Shown here: piece by piece, positions 1 through 11,749 of the stretch
Position numbering within the stretch: the first letter of the stretch is position 1
Layout of the letters: every line of letters starts with the position of its first letter
Assembly (NCBI RefSeq): GCF_000738775.1
Contig: NZ_JPOC01000006.1
Span: 1 to 64,000, forward strand
DNA length: 64,000 bases
Direction: 5' to 3'
Origin: Prescottella defluvii
Lineage (GTDB): Bacteria; Actinomycetota; Actinomycetes; Mycobacteriales; Mycobacteriaceae
Notes under the pieces: model-generated
The model's database searches: none
Seen by the model: only the letters and a program-made list of their open reading frames with translations
Told to the model about the DNA's origin: nothing
Program-made: the position numbers and the translations under genes

Positions 1-20
1 GAGTAGGACACCGCCGAACA
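1..20 (+). rRNA. rrf: 5S ribosomal RNA, 3' end only
   Basis: The first 20 bases (GAGTAGGACACCGCCGAACA) match the conserved 3' end of actinobacterial 5S rRNA as I recall it from mycobacteria. The gene is cut by the left window edge, so an rRNA operon lies immediately upstream. A strong hairpin starts ten bases later, as expected for the end of such an operon. The match is short, hence moderate confidence. Confidence 0.75.
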
Positions 21-30
21 TCCGTTACCG

Positions 31-60
31 AAAGGGGACCCAACACACTGGGTCCCCTTT
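31..60 (+). terminator. Rho-independent terminator of the rRNA operon
   Basis: A perfect 12-bp inverted repeat (AAAGGGGACCCA with its complement) encloses a 6-base loop and is followed by a T-rich stretch (CGTGTTTT). It lies just after the 5S end and just before the first protein gene, so it should end rRNA transcription. Confidence 0.85.
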
Positions 61-85
61 CGTGTTTTGTATGAAAGGAATGGCT

Positions 86-1180
86 GTGTCGGAAAGCAGT
101 GGTGATCGTCGGAACTTCCGCGGAGACGGCACTCACCGTTCCGAAGGACACCGAGGACAACAGGGCAATCGTGACGGCCGCCCGTCGGATCGTCAGGGTT
201 CCCGTGACGACCGGCGCCAGGCGCCGAGCGGTGGACAGGACCGTGCCGGCCGCCCCAACAGCGGCGGAGGCCAGTGGCGCGATCGCGATGATCGGCGCCC
301 CGACAATCGTGGTGACTACCGCGGTGGTGACAGCCGTGGCGGCGATGCGCGCGGTGACCGTCGCGGTGACGACCGACGGCAGTTCGACGGTCGCGGTGAC
401 GACCGGCGCGGACCCGGTGGGGGCCCGCGCCGTCGTGGTGGCGAAGGCGGCTTCGGTCCGGCCCGTGGCCGCGACTCCATGGGCCCGAACCGTCGTGACG
501 CTCGGCCCGACGAGCCGGATCTGCCGGACGACCTCGAGGCCGGCGAGCTCGATCCGGCGGTCCGCCGGGACCTGCTGAGCCTGGACAAGAACAATGCGAA
601 CGCCGTGGCCCGCCATCTGGTGATGGCCGGCCGGTTGATCGAGGACGACCCCCGTCTGGCCCTCGCGCACGCCCGTGCCGCACGCCAGCGTGCCGGCCGG
701 ATCGCGGTGGTCCGCGAGACCGCCGGTATCACCGCGTACCACGCCGGTGAGTGGGCCGAGGCGCTGTCCGAGCTGCGGGCCGCCCGCCGGATGTCGGGTG
801 GACCGGGATTCCTGGCGGTCATGGCCGACTGCGAGCGGGGTCTGGGCCGACCGGAGCGCGCCATCGAACTGGGGCGCAGCGACGAGGCCCGAGCGCTCAC
901 CGGCGAGGATGCCAGCGAGCTGCGTATGGTCGTCGCCGGTGCACGAATGGACATGGGGCAGTTCGACCAGGCAGTGGTGACGCTGCAGACTCCGGATCTG
1001 GACGCGTCGCGCACCGGTCCGGCGGCGGCCCGGCTGTTCTACGCCTACGCCGATGCGCTCGTCGCGGCCGGTCGGATCGAGGACGGTCTCAAGTGGTTCC
1101 TCAACTCTGCCGCGGCCGATGTCGACGGTGACACCGACGCGGAGGAGCGTGTGGCCGAGCTGACCGGAGAAGGTCAGTGA
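86..1180 (+). CDS. TPR-repeat protein with Arg/Gly/Asp-rich N-terminus (Rv1691-like)
   Basis: About 364 residues. Roughly the first 135 are low complexity, rich in Arg, Asp and Gly (repeated DDRR, RGD and GGDSRG-type units), followed by an alpha-helical C-terminal half with TPR-like helix pairs (for example residues rich in Ala/Arg around GEWAEALSELRAARR). Position before a HAD phosphatase and tlyA matches the M. tuberculosis Rv1691 gene order. The GTG at 86 is preferred because AAAGGA lies six bases upstream; GTG 62 and ATG 71 or 80 are in frame but poorly spaced. The basic tail suggests nucleic-acid binding, but that is inference; no enzymatic motif is visible. Its stop overlaps the next start by four bases. 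Confidence 0.8.
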   Translation: MSESSGDRRNFRGDGTHRSEGHRGQQGNRDGRPSDRQGSRDDRRQAPSGGQDRAGRPNSGGGQWRDRDDRRPDNRGDYRGGDSRGGDARGDRRGDDRRQFDGRGDDRRGPGGGPRRRGGEGGFGPARGRDSMGPNRRDARPDEPDLPDDLEAGELDPAVRRDLLSLDKNNANAVARHLVMAGRLIEDDPRLALAHARAARQRAGRIAVVRETAGITAYHAGEWAEALSELRAARRMSGGPGFLAVMADCERGLGRPERAIELGRSDEARALTGEDASELRMVVAGARMDMGQFDQAVVTLQTPDLDASRTGPAAARLFYAYADALVAAGRIEDGLKWFLNSAAADVDGDTDAEERVAELTGEGQ

Positions 1181-2190
1181 CCCATTCGGTCCCCGTCCCG
1201 CTTCGCGCGGGATACGACGTGCTGCTGCTCGACCTCGACGGCACCGTGTACCAGGGCCCGGACGTCATTCCGGGCGCGCGCGAAGCGCTCGACGCGGGTG
1301 GCGAACGTCAGCTGTACGTAACCAACAACGCGAGCCGGAGTCCGGCGGACGTCGCCGCCCACCTGCGTGACCTCGGCTTCCAGGCCGCGGACACCGACGT
1401 GGTGACCAGTTCGCAGGCGGCGGCTCGTCTGCTGTCCGAACGGCTCGCTCCCGGTTCCCCCGTCCTCGTGGTCGGAACGGAGGCACTCGCGGCCGAAGTC
1501 GAGAACGTCGGTCTGCGGGCGGTACGTCGATTCCAGGACAACCCGGTCGCGGTCGTGCAGGGCCATTCCCCGGCGACCGACTGGGCGATCCTCGCCGAGG
1601 CGACGTTGGCGATCCGGGCCGGCGCATCGTGGATCGCCGCGAACGTCGACACGACGCTCCCGACCGAACGCGGTCTGGTGCTGGGCAACGGCTCGATGGT
1701 CGCAGCAGTGCGGACCGCCACCGGGCGGGAGCCGATCGTCGCCGGTAAGCCCGCGTCCCCCTTGATGGAGGACGCACTGCGCCGTGCCGGGACAGGACGC
1801 CCGCTCGTCGTCGGCGATCGTCTGGACACCGATATCGCCGGAGCGAACGCCGTCGGCGTCGAGTCGCTGTTGGTGCTGACCGGCGTGAGCACTACCGCCG
1901 ATCTGCTGCGCGCCGACGAATTGCACCGTCCGACCTACGTCGCGGAATCGCTGGATGCCCTCAACCGTCCGGCCGCTGATTCCGCGGTCACCGACCAGCC
2001 AGGCTGGTCGGTGGAGTTCTCCGGGGGCGACCTCGTGATCCGGGCCGATTCCGCGGCAACGGAGGGATCGCGGGCGAGCGCGTTCCTGTCGGTGCTCGCG
2101 GCGGCATGGCGGCATCCGGAGTTCGTCCGTGTGCGCGCCGGCGACGACGCGGCACATGCAGCCGTCTCGCATCTTCTGGGCGGAATGTGA
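1177..2190 (+). CDS. HAD-superfamily phosphatase, NagD/PNPase-like (Rv1692-like)
   Basis: A 337-residue HAD-IIA phosphatase. Motif I is DLDGT with the nucleophile Asp19 and acid Asp21; motif II is in VTNNASR; the conserved Lys is in VAGKPASP; motif IV is VGDRLDTDIAGA. The family dephosphorylates small metabolites; the M. tuberculosis counterpart has been described as a glycerol-3-phosphate phosphatase recycling membrane glycerolipid breakdown products, so that is a plausible role here. A C-terminal extension of about 90 residues follows the HAD core. The GTG start overlaps the previous stop (GTGA), indicating translational coupling. Confidence 0.88.
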   Translation: MTHSVPVPLRAGYDVLLLDLDGTVYQGPDVIPGAREALDAGGERQLYVTNNASRSPADVAAHLRDLGFQAADTDVVTSSQAAARLLSERLAPGSPVLVVGTEALAAEVENVGLRAVRRFQDNPVAVVQGHSPATDWAILAEATLAIRAGASWIAANVDTTLPTERGLVLGNGSMVAAVRTATGREPIVAGKPASPLMEDALRRAGTGRPLVVGDRLDTDIAGANAVGVESLLVLTGVSTTADLLRADELHRPTYVAESLDALNRPAADSAVTDQPGWSVEFSGGDLVIRADSAATEGSRASAFLSVLAAAWRHPEFVRVRAGDDAAHAAVSHLLGGM

Positions 2191-2262
2191 CGCCGCGACC
2201 GGTCGGGTCACCGGCCGGTCGCAGGTGGTCTGTTGCCGGGCGAATGGGCTAGGTTTGCAGCG

Positions 2263-2490
2263 ATGAGCACGTCAGTACCACTTCCAGGTCAGCACCTCTC
2301 GGACACCGGCGGCGGAGCCGATCCGGCGGGTGTCCATCGCCGCGTCGACGTGCTGCTCGCGCAGCTCGACGACGCGTCCGGCGGCTCGACCCAACCTGGC
2401 AATGCGGAGGACATCGCACGTCAGGCACAGATTCTCGAACGGGCTCACGACGTTCTCGTCGAGTCCCTGGCAGCAGTAGACAAGGTCTGA
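2263..2490 (+). CDS. Small conserved protein (Rv1693-like)
   Basis: A 75-residue protein beginning at ATG 2263; an in-frame TTG at 2233 is less likely. The C-terminal half (about VHRRVDVLLAQLDD to the end) looks like a short amphipathic helical hairpin. It sits between the HAD phosphatase and tlyA with a one-base gap before tlyA, the position of the short protein Rv1693. No function is known to me and no motif is visible. Confidence 0.65.
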   Translation: MSTSVPLPGQHLSDTGGGADPAGVHRRVDVLLAQLDDASGGSTQPGNAEDIARQAQILERAHDVLVESLAAVDKV

Positions 2491-2491
2491 G

Positions 2492-3343
2492 GTGGCACGT
2501 CGAGCAAGAGTCGATGCGGAACTCGTGCGGCGGGGGCTCGCCCGCTCACGTGAACACGCGGTCGAGCTGATCTCCGCCGGGCGGGTCCTGATCTCCGGGA
2601 ACGTGGCGACCAAGCCCGCGACGGCGATCGAGGCCGGCACGCCGCTCCTGGTCACCGAGGTCGACGAGGAGATCTCGTGGGCGTCCCGCGGTGCACACAA
2701 GCTGATCGGAGCGCTCGAGGCGTTCATGCCCGAGGGGCTCACCGTCGCCGGTCGACGGTGCCTGGACGCGGGTGCCTCGACCGGAGGATTCACCGACGTG
2801 CTGTTGCACAACGGCGCCCGGGAAGTCGTCGCGGTGGATGTCGGCTACGGCCAGCTGGTGTGGCGCCTCCAGTCGGATGATCGTGTCCACGTGATCGACC
2901 GGACCAATGTGCGGTCCATCGACGCCGACACCATCGGAGGCCCCGTCGACCTGGTGGTGAGCGATCTGTCGTTCATCTCGCTGAAACTGGTCCTGCCGGC
3001 TCTGGTCGCATGCGTCGCGGAAGGCGCAGACCTGGTGCCGATGGTCAAGCCGCAGTTCGAGGTCGGCAAGGAACGTGTCGGCACCGGCGGCGTGGTCCGC
3101 GATCCCGAGTTGCGCGCGAGCGCCGTTCTCGAGGTCGCTCAGGCCGCGGCCGAACTCGGTCTGCGGACGGTCGGGGCGGTCGCGAGTCCGCTGCCGGGTC
3201 CCTCCGGGAACGTCGAGTACTTCCTCTGGCTGCGCAAGGACGGCGCCGACGGCGCCGCGCCTGCGGAGGCGGGGGACGCGGATGGTGTCCAGCCGTCGGT
3301 CGAGGACCTCGTTCGCCGTGCCGTTGAGGAAGGTCCGCAGTGA
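2492..3343 (+). CDS. tlyA: 16S/23S rRNA 2'-O-ribose methyltransferase TlyA
   Basis: 283 residues. An N-terminal S4 RNA-binding domain (about residues 1-62, including [17 protein letters not shown]) is followed by an FtsJ-type Rossmann methyltransferase with SAM motif [12 protein letters not shown] and the catalytic-region stretches [12 protein letters not shown] and KPQFEVGKE. In mycobacteria TlyA methylates C1409 of 16S and C1920 of 23S rRNA, giving capreomycin susceptibility. The C-terminal roughly 25 residues are variable and acidic. It starts with GTG one base after the preceding stop and overlaps nadK by four bases. Confidence 0.93.
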   Translation: MARRARVDAELVRRGLARSREHAVELISAGRVLISGNVATKPATAIEAGTPLLVTEVDEEISWASRGAHKLIGALEAFMPEGLTVAGRRCLDAGASTGGFTDVLLHNGAREVVAVDVGYGQLVWRLQSDDRVHVIDRTNVRSIDADTIGGPVDLVVSDLSFISLKLVLPALVACVAEGADLVPMVKPQFEVGKERVGTGGVVRDPELRASAVLEVAQAAAELGLRTVGAVASPLPGPSGNVEYFLWLRKDGADGAAPAEAGDADGVQPSVEDLVRRAVEEGPQ

Positions 3344-4293
3344 TCGACACGCCCGCGGGCACCGACGTGCAGGTCGATGCGCCGCGCCAGATCCTGCTGG
3401 TCGCTCACTCGGGCCGCATCGAGATCACCGAGACTGCCCGCCGTGTGGCCGCGATCTGCGCTCGCGCAGGGATCGCACTGCGGGTACTCGAGAACGAAGT
3501 CGACCTGGAACGGATCGAAGCACTCGGAACCGGGTCCGCCCGGCCGGACGTCTCGGTGGTCCCGGAGGGGCCCGGCGCTGCATCCGATTGCGAAATGGTG
3601 ATCGTGCTCGGCGGTGACGGCAGTTTCCTGCGCGCCGCAGAGTTGGCGCAGTCCGCGGATGTCCCAGTCCTGGGCATCAATCTCGGCCGGATCGGATTCC
3701 TCGCCGAGGCGGAAGCCGAACATCTCGAGACGGCGATGGACCAGGTCGTGCGGCGCGAGTACCGCATCGAGCACCGGATGACGCTGGACGTCCTCGTTCG
3801 CATCGAGGACCGGATCGTCCAGCGCGGGTGGGCGCTCAACGAGGCCAGCATCGAGAACCGGTCCCGGCTCGGAGTGCTCGAGGTGGTCCTCGAGGTCGAC
3901 GGCCGTCCGGTCTCCGCCTTCGGGTGCGACGGGGTGCTCGTCGCGACACCGACCGGTTCCACCGCGTACGCTTTCTCCGCCGGCGGTCCGGTCGTGTGGC
4001 CGGAACTCGAAGCGCTGCTGGTAATTCCGAGCAACGCACATGCACTGTTCGCGCGTCCACTGGTCACCAGCCCGGAATCGATCGTCGCGGTCGAGACGGT
4101 GGCGGACAGTCATGACGGCCTCGTGTTCTGCGACGGACGACGCACGCTGGAGTTGCCGGCAGGTGCCCGAGTCGAGGTGATTCGCGGCAAGGACCCGATC
4201 CGCTGGGTGCGTCTGGATTCCGCTCCGTTCGCGGACCGGATGGTGCGCAAGTTCGATCTTCCGGTGACGGGGTGGCGAGGGAGGAAGCGGTAA
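3340..4293 (+). CDS. nadK: NAD kinase
   Basis: 317 residues. Signature motifs are [11 protein letters not shown] (about 91-101), [10 protein letters not shown] and the ATP-site stretch [12 protein letters not shown], all diagnostic of bacterial ATP/polyphosphate NAD kinases that make NADP in the cytosol. Length and neighbours (tlyA upstream, recN downstream) match the mycobacterial ppnK locus. The start is GTG overlapping the tlyA stop. Confidence 0.95.
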   Translation: MIDTPAGTDVQVDAPRQILLVAHSGRIEITETARRVAAICARAGIALRVLENEVDLERIEALGTGSARPDVSVVPEGPGAASDCEMVIVLGGDGSFLRAAELAQSADVPVLGINLGRIGFLAEAEAEHLETAMDQVVRREYRIEHRMTLDVLVRIEDRIVQRGWALNEASIENRSRLGVLEVVLEVDGRPVSAFGCDGVLVATPTGSTAYAFSAGGPVVWPELEALLVIPSNAHALFARPLVTSPESIVAVETVADSHDGLVFCDGRRTLELPAGARVEVIRGKDPIRWVRLDSAPFADRMVRKFDLPVTGWRGRKR

Positions 4294-4295
4294 CT

Positions 4296-6071
4296 GTGCT
4301 GGCGGAGATTCGGATCGACAACCTCGGAGCCATCTCGTCGGCCTCCGCTCAGTTCCACGCAGGCCTGACCGTGCTCACGGGCGAGACCGGCGCCGGCAAG
4401 ACCATGGTCGTGACCAGCCTGCATCTGCTCAGCGGTGCGCGCGCCGACGCGGGACGCGTCCGGGTGGGTGCCAGCCGGGCGGTCGTCGAAGGACGATTCA
4501 GCGTCGACGACTCGGCCCCGCAGATCGACCGCGAGGTGGCACGCCTGCTCGAGTCGTGCGGCGCCGAGCGGGACGAGGACGGCAGCATCATCGCGGTGCG
4601 CACCGTCGGCGGCGACGGCCGATCCCGTGCCCACCTGGGCGGGCGCAGCGTCCCGGCCGGGGTGCTCTCCGAATTCACCGATCCGCTCCTCACCGTGCAC
4701 GGGCAGAACGACCAACTGCGGCTCCAACGGCCGGACCAGCAGCGCGCCGCGCTGGACCGTTTCGCGGACAAGTCCATCGGTCCGCTCCTGACGCGTTACC
4801 GCAAGCATCGTGCCGAGTGGATGGAGGCGCGCACGGAGTTGATCGAGCGGACAAGTCGCACCCGGGAGCTTGCGCAGGAAGCCGATCAGCTGACGTTCGC
4901 GCTCGAGGAGATCGACCGCGCCGCGCCGACTCCCGGCGAGGACACCGACATCGTCACCGAGGTGCGCCGGCTCGGCGATCTCGATTCGTTGCGTTCGGCC
5001 GCGGAAGGCGCGCAGGCGGCGCTGGCGGGCGTCGAGGACGATGCGCTCGGGGGAGCGGCCGCCCTCGACCTGCTCGGCGAGGCGCGCGCGCGGATCGAGG
5101 CGTCGGACGATCCCGAACTCACCGGTCTGGGGGCCCGGCTGGGTGAGGCGATCGCCGTCGTCGCGGACGTCTCGGGCGAGCTGTCCGGGTACCTGTCCGG
5201 GCTGCCGAGCGATCCGGGCGCGTTGGACACCCTGCTCACCCGTCAGGCCGAGTTGAAGGCCCTGACGCGGAAGTACGCGGCGGATATCGACGGTGTGCTG
5301 TCGTGGGCGGAGACGGCGCGTGAGCGGCTCGCCCGCATCGACACGTCGTCGGGCGCGCTGGCGGACCTGGCGGTGCGCGTGGAGGCGACTGCGAAGCTCA
5401 CCGCGGACGCCGCCGCGAAGCTGACCGCGGCCCGCACCAAGGCGGCCACGAAACTCGCGAAGGCGGTCAGCGACGAGTTGGCCGGCCTCGCAATGGGACG
5501 CGCCGCGCTCGAGGTGTCGGTGCGTGCCCGGGAGGCGGGACCCAGCGACTCGGCTCCGCTGACGGTCGGCGGCCGTGAACTGCATGCCGGTGCGTCCGGT
5601 GTCGACGACGTGGAGTTCCGACTCGCCGCGCACAGCGGGGCCCAGGCACTGCCCATCAGCAAGAGTGCGTCGGGCGGTGAGCTGTCCCGGGTGATGCTGG
5701 CCCTCGAAGTGGTGCTGGCGGGCTCGGATCGGGGCGCGACGATGGTGTTCGACGAGGTGGACGCCGGTGTCGGCGGCCGCGCGGCGGTGGAGATCGGCCG
5801 TCGGCTCGCGAGGCTCGCGCGGACCCATCAGGTCATCGTCGTCACGCACCTGCCGCAGGTGGCTGCCTTCGCCGACACCCACCTCGTGGTCGACAAGACG
5901 GACGATGTTCGCCTCGGCGTCGACAGTGGCGTCCGCGCCCTGACCGAGGAGGAAAGGGTGGTCGAACTCGCGCGCATGCTCGCCGGTCTCGACGACACCG
6001 AGACCGGCCGCGCACACGCCGAGGAACTGCTGTCGATCGCGGGGCAGGAGCGCAGCACGGCCCCCGCATAG
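4296..6071 (+). CDS. recN: DNA repair protein RecN
   Basis: 591 residues, SMC-like ATPase of double-strand-break repair. Walker A GETGAGKT lies at residues 29-36, the ABC signature region is SGGELSRVMLALE, and Walker B is in TMVFDEVDAGVGG, with long predicted coiled coil between (many Ala/Glu/Arg heptads, about 160-370). GTG 4296 is preferred over GTG 4272: the protein then begins LAEIRIDNLGAIS like known RecN, and AGGGAGGAAG lies eight bases upstream. It begins two bases after nadK ends. Confidence 0.94.
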   Translation: MLAEIRIDNLGAISSASAQFHAGLTVLTGETGAGKTMVVTSLHLLSGARADAGRVRVGASRAVVEGRFSVDDSAPQIDREVARLLESCGAERDEDGSIIAVRTVGGDGRSRAHLGGRSVPAGVLSEFTDPLLTVHGQNDQLRLQRPDQQRAALDRFADKSIGPLLTRYRKHRAEWMEARTELIERTSRTRELAQEADQLTFALEEIDRAAPTPGEDTDIVTEVRRLGDLDSLRSAAEGAQAALAGVEDDALGGAAALDLLGEARARIEASDDPELTGLGARLGEAIAVVADVSGELSGYLSGLPSDPGALDTLLTRQAELKALTRKYAADIDGVLSWAETARERLARIDTSSGALADLAVRVEATAKLTADAAAKLTAARTKAATKLAKAVSDELAGLAMGRAALEVSVRAREAGPSDSAPLTVGGRELHAGASGVDDVEFRLAAHSGAQALPISKSASGGELSRVMLALEVVLAGSDRGATMVFDEVDAGVGGRAAVEIGRRLARLARTHQVIVVTHLPQVAAFADTHLVVDKTDDVRLGVDSGVRALTEEERVVELARMLAGLDDTETGRAHAEELLSIAGQERSTAPA

Positions 6072-6171
6072 CACGAAAACCGACATTTCTGCTGGTATAG
6101 CTGTGACGGGTGTGGTAATTGGTACGGCGCGCCTCCCCGATCATCCGCGTGCGACGGACGATCATCGAGGC

Positions 6172-7356
6172 ATGAAGATGCCGTCGCTGCTCTCGCGAAA
6201 GACCGAATCCCTCCCCGGAATCAGTGGCATCGCCCGAGTCGACCGCGACACCGCCAAGCTGCTGCGTCGGGTCGGACACGGCGACATCGTCGTCCTCGAT
6301 GAGATCGACCTGGACCGGGTGACGGCCGATGCGCTGGTGGCTGCCGGCGTGCTCGCGGTCCTCAACGCGTCCCCCTCCATCTCGGGGCGCTACCCGAACC
6401 TCGGTCCCGAGGTGTTGCTCGCCAACGGCATCGTGCTGGTCGACTCGGCCGGTACGGAGATCTTCAAGGCGATCAAGGACGGATCGAAGATCCGCCTGCA
6501 CGAGGGCAGCGTCTTCGCCGGCGACCGCCCCCTGGTGAAGGGGGAGGAGCAGACCGAGGCTGAGATCTCCGATCGCATGATCGAGGCCAAGACCGGCCTG
6601 GTCGATCATCTCGAGGCATTCTCGGGCAACACGATCGAGTTCATCCGGTCCGAGAGCCCCCTGCTGATCGACGGCGTCGGGGTACCGGACATCGATGTCG
6701 ATCTCGAGGACCGGCACGTGGTGGTCGTGGCCGACGGACCGGACCACCAGGCCGACCTGAAGGCCCTCAAGCCGTTCATCAAGGAGTACTCACCGATCCT
6801 CGTCGGTGTCGGCGCCGGAGCGGACACCCTGACGAAGGCCGGGTACCGTCCCGACCTGATCGTCGGCGATCCCGAGGACATCACTGCCGAGACCCTCAAG
6901 TGCGGCGCCGAGGTCGTGCTGCCGGCCGACCCGGACGGTCACGCGCAGGGGCTGTCCCGGATTCAGGACCTCGGTATCGGTGCGATGACGTTCCCGGCGT
7001 CGGCGTCGCCGTCGGATCTGGCGCTGCTGCTGGCCGACCACCACGGCGCGTCGCTCATCGTGACCGTCGGCAGCACCGTCTCGCTCGACGAATTCTTCGA
7101 CCGCGGCCGCCGTGACACCAACCCGGCGGCCTTCATGACCAGGCTCAAGGTCGGCCCCAAGTTGGTGGACGCCAAGGCGGTGGCGACGTTGTATCGCAGC
7201 CGGGTCTCCGGCGCGGCGATCGCGCTGCTGGTGCTGGCGGCGCTCACCGCCGTAATCGTCGCGCTCGTCGTCTCGAACATCGGCGGGGACGCATTGGACT
7301 GGGCAATCGATACGTGGAACAGCTTCGCGCTGTGGGTTCAGGGGCTCTTCAAGTGA
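6172..7356 (+). CDS. steA: Cell-separation protein SteA (Rv1697-like)
   Basis: 394 residues. The central part resembles the thiamine pyrophosphokinase catalytic fold (for example LVGVGAGADTLTKAGYRPDLIVGDPEDI) and a single strong transmembrane helix lies near the C-terminus (AIALLVLAALTAVIVALVV). In Corynebacterium SteA acts with SteB in septal peptidoglycan hydrolase control; kinase activity is not expected. Start ATG 6172 gives the family length; the upstream in-frame GTG at 6103 is unsupported. The stop overlaps steB by four bases, consistent with a complex. Confidence 0.85.
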   Translation: MKMPSLLSRKTESLPGISGIARVDRDTAKLLRRVGHGDIVVLDEIDLDRVTADALVAAGVLAVLNASPSISGRYPNLGPEVLLANGIVLVDSAGTEIFKAIKDGSKIRLHEGSVFAGDRPLVKGEEQTEAEISDRMIEAKTGLVDHLEAFSGNTIEFIRSESPLLIDGVGVPDIDVDLEDRHVVVVADGPDHQADLKALKPFIKEYSPILVGVGAGADTLTKAGYRPDLIVGDPEDITAETLKCGAEVVLPADPDGHAQGLSRIQDLGIGAMTFPASASPSDLALLLADHHGASLIVTVGSTVSLDEFFDRGRRDTNPAAFMTRLKVGPKLVDAKAVATLYRSRVSGAAIALLVLAALTAVIVALVVSNIGGDALDWAIDTWNSFALWVQGLFK

Positions 7357-8297
7357 TTTCGATGCGTCAACATGCCATCTCCATAGCGGCGATCTTCCTG
7401 GCACTCGCGATCGGCATCGTGCTGGGATCGGGGTTGCTGTCGAGCGGAATGCTCTCCGGGCTGCGGGACGACAAGGCCGACCTACAGAACGAGATCGAGC
7501 ACCTCAACGAGGAGAACAACCGTCTCGGCGAACAACTCGTCTCGGCGGACGGATTCGACTCCGCCGTCTCCGACCGCATCGTCCGCGACACCCTGGCGCA
7601 ACGTTCGGTGATTCTCGTCACGACGCCGGATGCGGATCCCGCGGACATCGACGGGATCAACCGGGTCGTGACGCAGGCGGGCGGGTCGGTCACCGGCCGG
7701 GTGGCGTTGACTAAATCGTTCGTCGACTCGGTGAACGGCGATCAACTGCGCACGACGGTGACGAACATCATTCCCGCGGGTATCCAGCTGCGGACCGGCG
7801 CGGTCGACCAGGGCAGTCTGGCGGGGGACCTGCTGGGGTCGGTGCTGCTTCTCAACCCGCAGACGGCCCAGCCCCAGACCACCCCGGAGGAGCGCACGCT
7901 GGCGCTCGAGACGCTCCGCGGCGGCGGCTTCGTCGAGTACGAAGGAAACGTCCAACCTGCGCAGTTGGCGATCGTCCTCACCGGTGAGGGCGATCCGGAG
8001 AACACCGGCGGTAACCGCGGCGCGGTGATCGCACGCTTCGCCGGAGCGCTCGATGGGCGCGGCGCCGGCACCGTCCTGGCGGGCCCGCCGGCCGCCGCGG
8101 AGGGCAGCGGACCGATCGCGGTGGCCCGCGCGGATTCGGCGATCTCGGCGGTGCTCACCACCGTGGACGACATCGATCGGGAATCGGGTCGGATCACGAC
8201 TGTCCTGGCACTCCAGGAGCAGCTCGGAGGCGGTTCCGGACGGTACGGGACGGGTCCCGGCGCCACCGCCGTGACCGTCGGCGCCGCGACGCCGTAG
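7353..8297 (+). CDS. steB: SteB / MctB-family membrane-anchored periplasmic protein (Rv1698-like)
   Basis: 314 residues. The N-terminus is short and cytoplasmic, followed by one transmembrane helix (SIAAIFLALAIGIVLGSGLL), a coiled coil (about 40-70, DKADLQNEIEHLNEENNRL) and a periplasmic domain. Known homologues are M. tuberculosis MctB, implicated in copper efflux or outer-membrane transport, and Corynebacterium SteB, partner of SteA. Pairing with SteA by a GTGA overlap favours the cell-separation role. GTG 7353 is chosen because the protein then begins ISMRQHAISIAA, the family start. Confidence 0.85.
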   Translation: MISMRQHAISIAAIFLALAIGIVLGSGLLSSGMLSGLRDDKADLQNEIEHLNEENNRLGEQLVSADGFDSAVSDRIVRDTLAQRSVILVTTPDADPADIDGINRVVTQAGGSVTGRVALTKSFVDSVNGDQLRTTVTNIIPAGIQLRTGAVDQGSLAGDLLGSVLLLNPQTAQPQTTPEERTLALETLRGGGFVEYEGNVQPAQLAIVLTGEGDPENTGGNRGAVIARFAGALDGRGAGTVLAGPPAAAEGSGPIAVARADSAISAVLTTVDDIDRESGRITTVLALQEQLGGGSGRYGTGPGATAVTVGAATP

Positions 8298-8360
8298 TGC
8301 CGGCTCGATACCTGGCGGGAGCGTCGTGCGCGGCGGGCGGACCAGAAGGTGTTACCGTGA

Positions 8361-10163
<1,803 letters not shown>

Positions 10164-10172
10164 CGCATCCGG

Positions 10173-10823
10173 ATGAGCCTGCCGGGGGAGCACGAGTTCG
10201 ACACGGTCGACTCACGTGACGTGTACAGCGGGGCGATCGTGGCCCTGCGGGTGGACCGGGTCGCGATGCCCGGCGGGCGAGAAGCTGATCGGGAGGTCGT
10301 CGAGCATCACGGCGCAGTTGCCGTCGCGGTGCTCGACGACGCCGACCGGCTGGTTCTGATCAAGCAGTATCGGCACCCGCTGGGCCGCCGACTGTGGGAA
10401 CTGCCGGCCGGTCTGCTCGACGAACCCGGCGAGGTCCCATTGGACGCGGCGCGCCGGGAACTCGTCGAGGAGACCGGGCTGGCCGCCGACCGGTGGTCGG
10501 TGCTGGTCGACGTCGCGTTGTCGCCGGGGTTCACCGACGAGTCGGTGCGGGTTTTCCTGGCGGAAGGCCTGCACGACGTCGGACGTCCGGACGCGCACGA
10601 CGAGGAGGCGGACCTCGAGATCGCCCGCGTGCCGCTCGACGACGCGGTGACGATGGCGCTGCGCGGCGAGATCGTCAACGCGACTGCGGTGTCGGGCATC
10701 CTCGCGCTCGCGGCGGCCCGCGCCCGCGGCGACGTCCTGCGTCCCGCGGACGCGGACTGGGCGGACCGGCCGGAGACGTTCGCGCGCCGCAAGCACGGTG
10801 GGGCGGACCGCGGACCGGCATGA
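10173..10823 (+). CDS. NUDIX hydrolase, ADP-ribose pyrophosphatase type (Rv1700-like)
   Basis: 216 residues with a complete Nudix box: G, five residues, E, seven residues, then REL-EETG (spanning [20 protein letters not shown]). The upstream Glu/Leu-rich region ([19 protein letters not shown]) is typical of ADP-ribose diphosphatases. It likely hydrolyses ADP-ribose or related NAD breakdown products. The stop overlaps the xerD start (ATGA), and the order pyrG-Nudix-xerD matches mycobacteria. Confidence 0.88.
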   Translation: MSLPGEHEFDTVDSRDVYSGAIVALRVDRVAMPGGREADREVVEHHGAVAVAVLDDADRLVLIKQYRHPLGRRLWELPAGLLDEPGEVPLDAARRELVEETGLAADRWSVLVDVALSPGFTDESVRVFLAEGLHDVGRPDAHDEEADLEIARVPLDDAVTMALRGEIVNATAVSGILALAAARARGDVLRPADADWADRPETFARRKHGGADRGPA

Positions 10824-11749
10824 GCGCACTCGAGGGTCAGATCGGCACCTACCTCGATCACCTGGCCGTCGAGCGCGGCGCGGCGCGCAACACCCTCAGT
10901 TCCTATCGACGTGACCTGGACCGGTATTCGACGTTCCTGCAGGCCCGCGGAATCGACGACCTGCGGTCGGTCGGTGAGGCCGACGTCAGCGAGTTCGTGG
11001 TCTGCCTGCGCAAGGGCGACCCCGAGAGGGGGACGGTTGCGCTCGCCGCGAGTTCGGCCGCGCGGGCGTTGATCGCGGTCCGCGGTCTGCACCGGTTCGC
11101 GGCCGCGGAGGGGGTGACGTCGGCGGATGTCGCCCGGGCGGTGAAGCCGCCCACTCCGGGCCGTCGCCTCCCCAAATCGCTGCCACTCGACGACGTGCTC
11201 GCGGTTCTGGACGCGGCCGGCGGTGACGGTGCCTCCGACAGTCCGCGCTCTCTCCGCGATCGAGCGCTGCTCGAGTTGCTGTACTCGACCGGTGCGCGCA
11301 TCTCGGAGGCGGTGGGGCTGGACGTCGACGATCTCGACACCGAGTCGCGTTCGGTGTTGCTGCGGGGCAAGGGAGGCAAGGACCGCGTCGTCCCCGTCGG
11401 CCGGCCCGCGATCGCCGCGATCGATGCCTACCGCGTGCGGGGCCGCCCCGCACTGTCGGTGCGGGGTACGCCGGCCCTGTTCCTCAACATCCGCGGTGGC
11501 CGGCTGTCCCGGCAGAGCGCGTGGCAGGTGCTGCACGACGCGGCCGAGAAGGCCGGCATCACGGTCCCGGTGTCGCCGCACACGCTGCGGCACTCGTTCG
11601 CCACCCACCTGCTGGACGGCGGCGCCGACGTCCGCGTCGTCCAGGAACTCCTCGGCCACGCCTCGGTCACCACGACGCAGATCTACACCATGGTCACGGT
11701 GGGTGCGCTCCGTGAGGTGTGGGCGCAGGCCCACCCCCGTGCGCGTTGA
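10820..11749 (+). CDS. xerD: Tyrosine recombinase XerD
   Basis: 309 residues. An N-terminal SAM-like DNA-binding domain (about 1-95) precedes the catalytic domain with Arg in [12 protein letters not shown], Lys in GKGGKDR, HxLR in [12 protein letters not shown], His in [11 protein letters not shown] and the nucleophile Tyr in TQIYTMV. With XerC it resolves chromosome dimers at dif. Its chromosomal position between the Nudix gene and the ParA/Scp genes is that of the housekeeping xerD, not of a phage integrase. Confidence 0.94.
   Translation: MSALEGQIGTYLDHLAVERGAARNTLSSYRRDLDRYSTFLQARGIDDLRSVGEADVSEFVVCLRKGDPERGTVALAASSAARALIAVRGLHRFAAAEGVTSADVARAVKPPTPGRRLPKSLPLDDVLAVLDAAGGDGASDSPRSLRDRALLELLYSTGARISEAVGLDVDDLDTESRSVLLRGKGGKDRVVPVGRPAIAAIDAYRVRGRPALSVRGTPALFLNIRGGRLSRQSAWQVLHDAAEKAGITVPVSPHTLRHSFATHLLDGGADVRVVQELLGHASVTTTQIYTMVTVGALREVWAQAHPRAR

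Noticed and set aside
4110-6086. A 658-residue minus-strand open frame opposite recN
   Set aside because: RecN carries Walker A/B and signature motifs on the plus strand; the minus frame has no recognisable domain.
10820-11749. XerD-like recombinase as a mobile-element integrase
   Set aside because: Its position in the conserved pyrG-Nudix-xerD-parA-scpAB order and its length mark it as the housekeeping recombinase.
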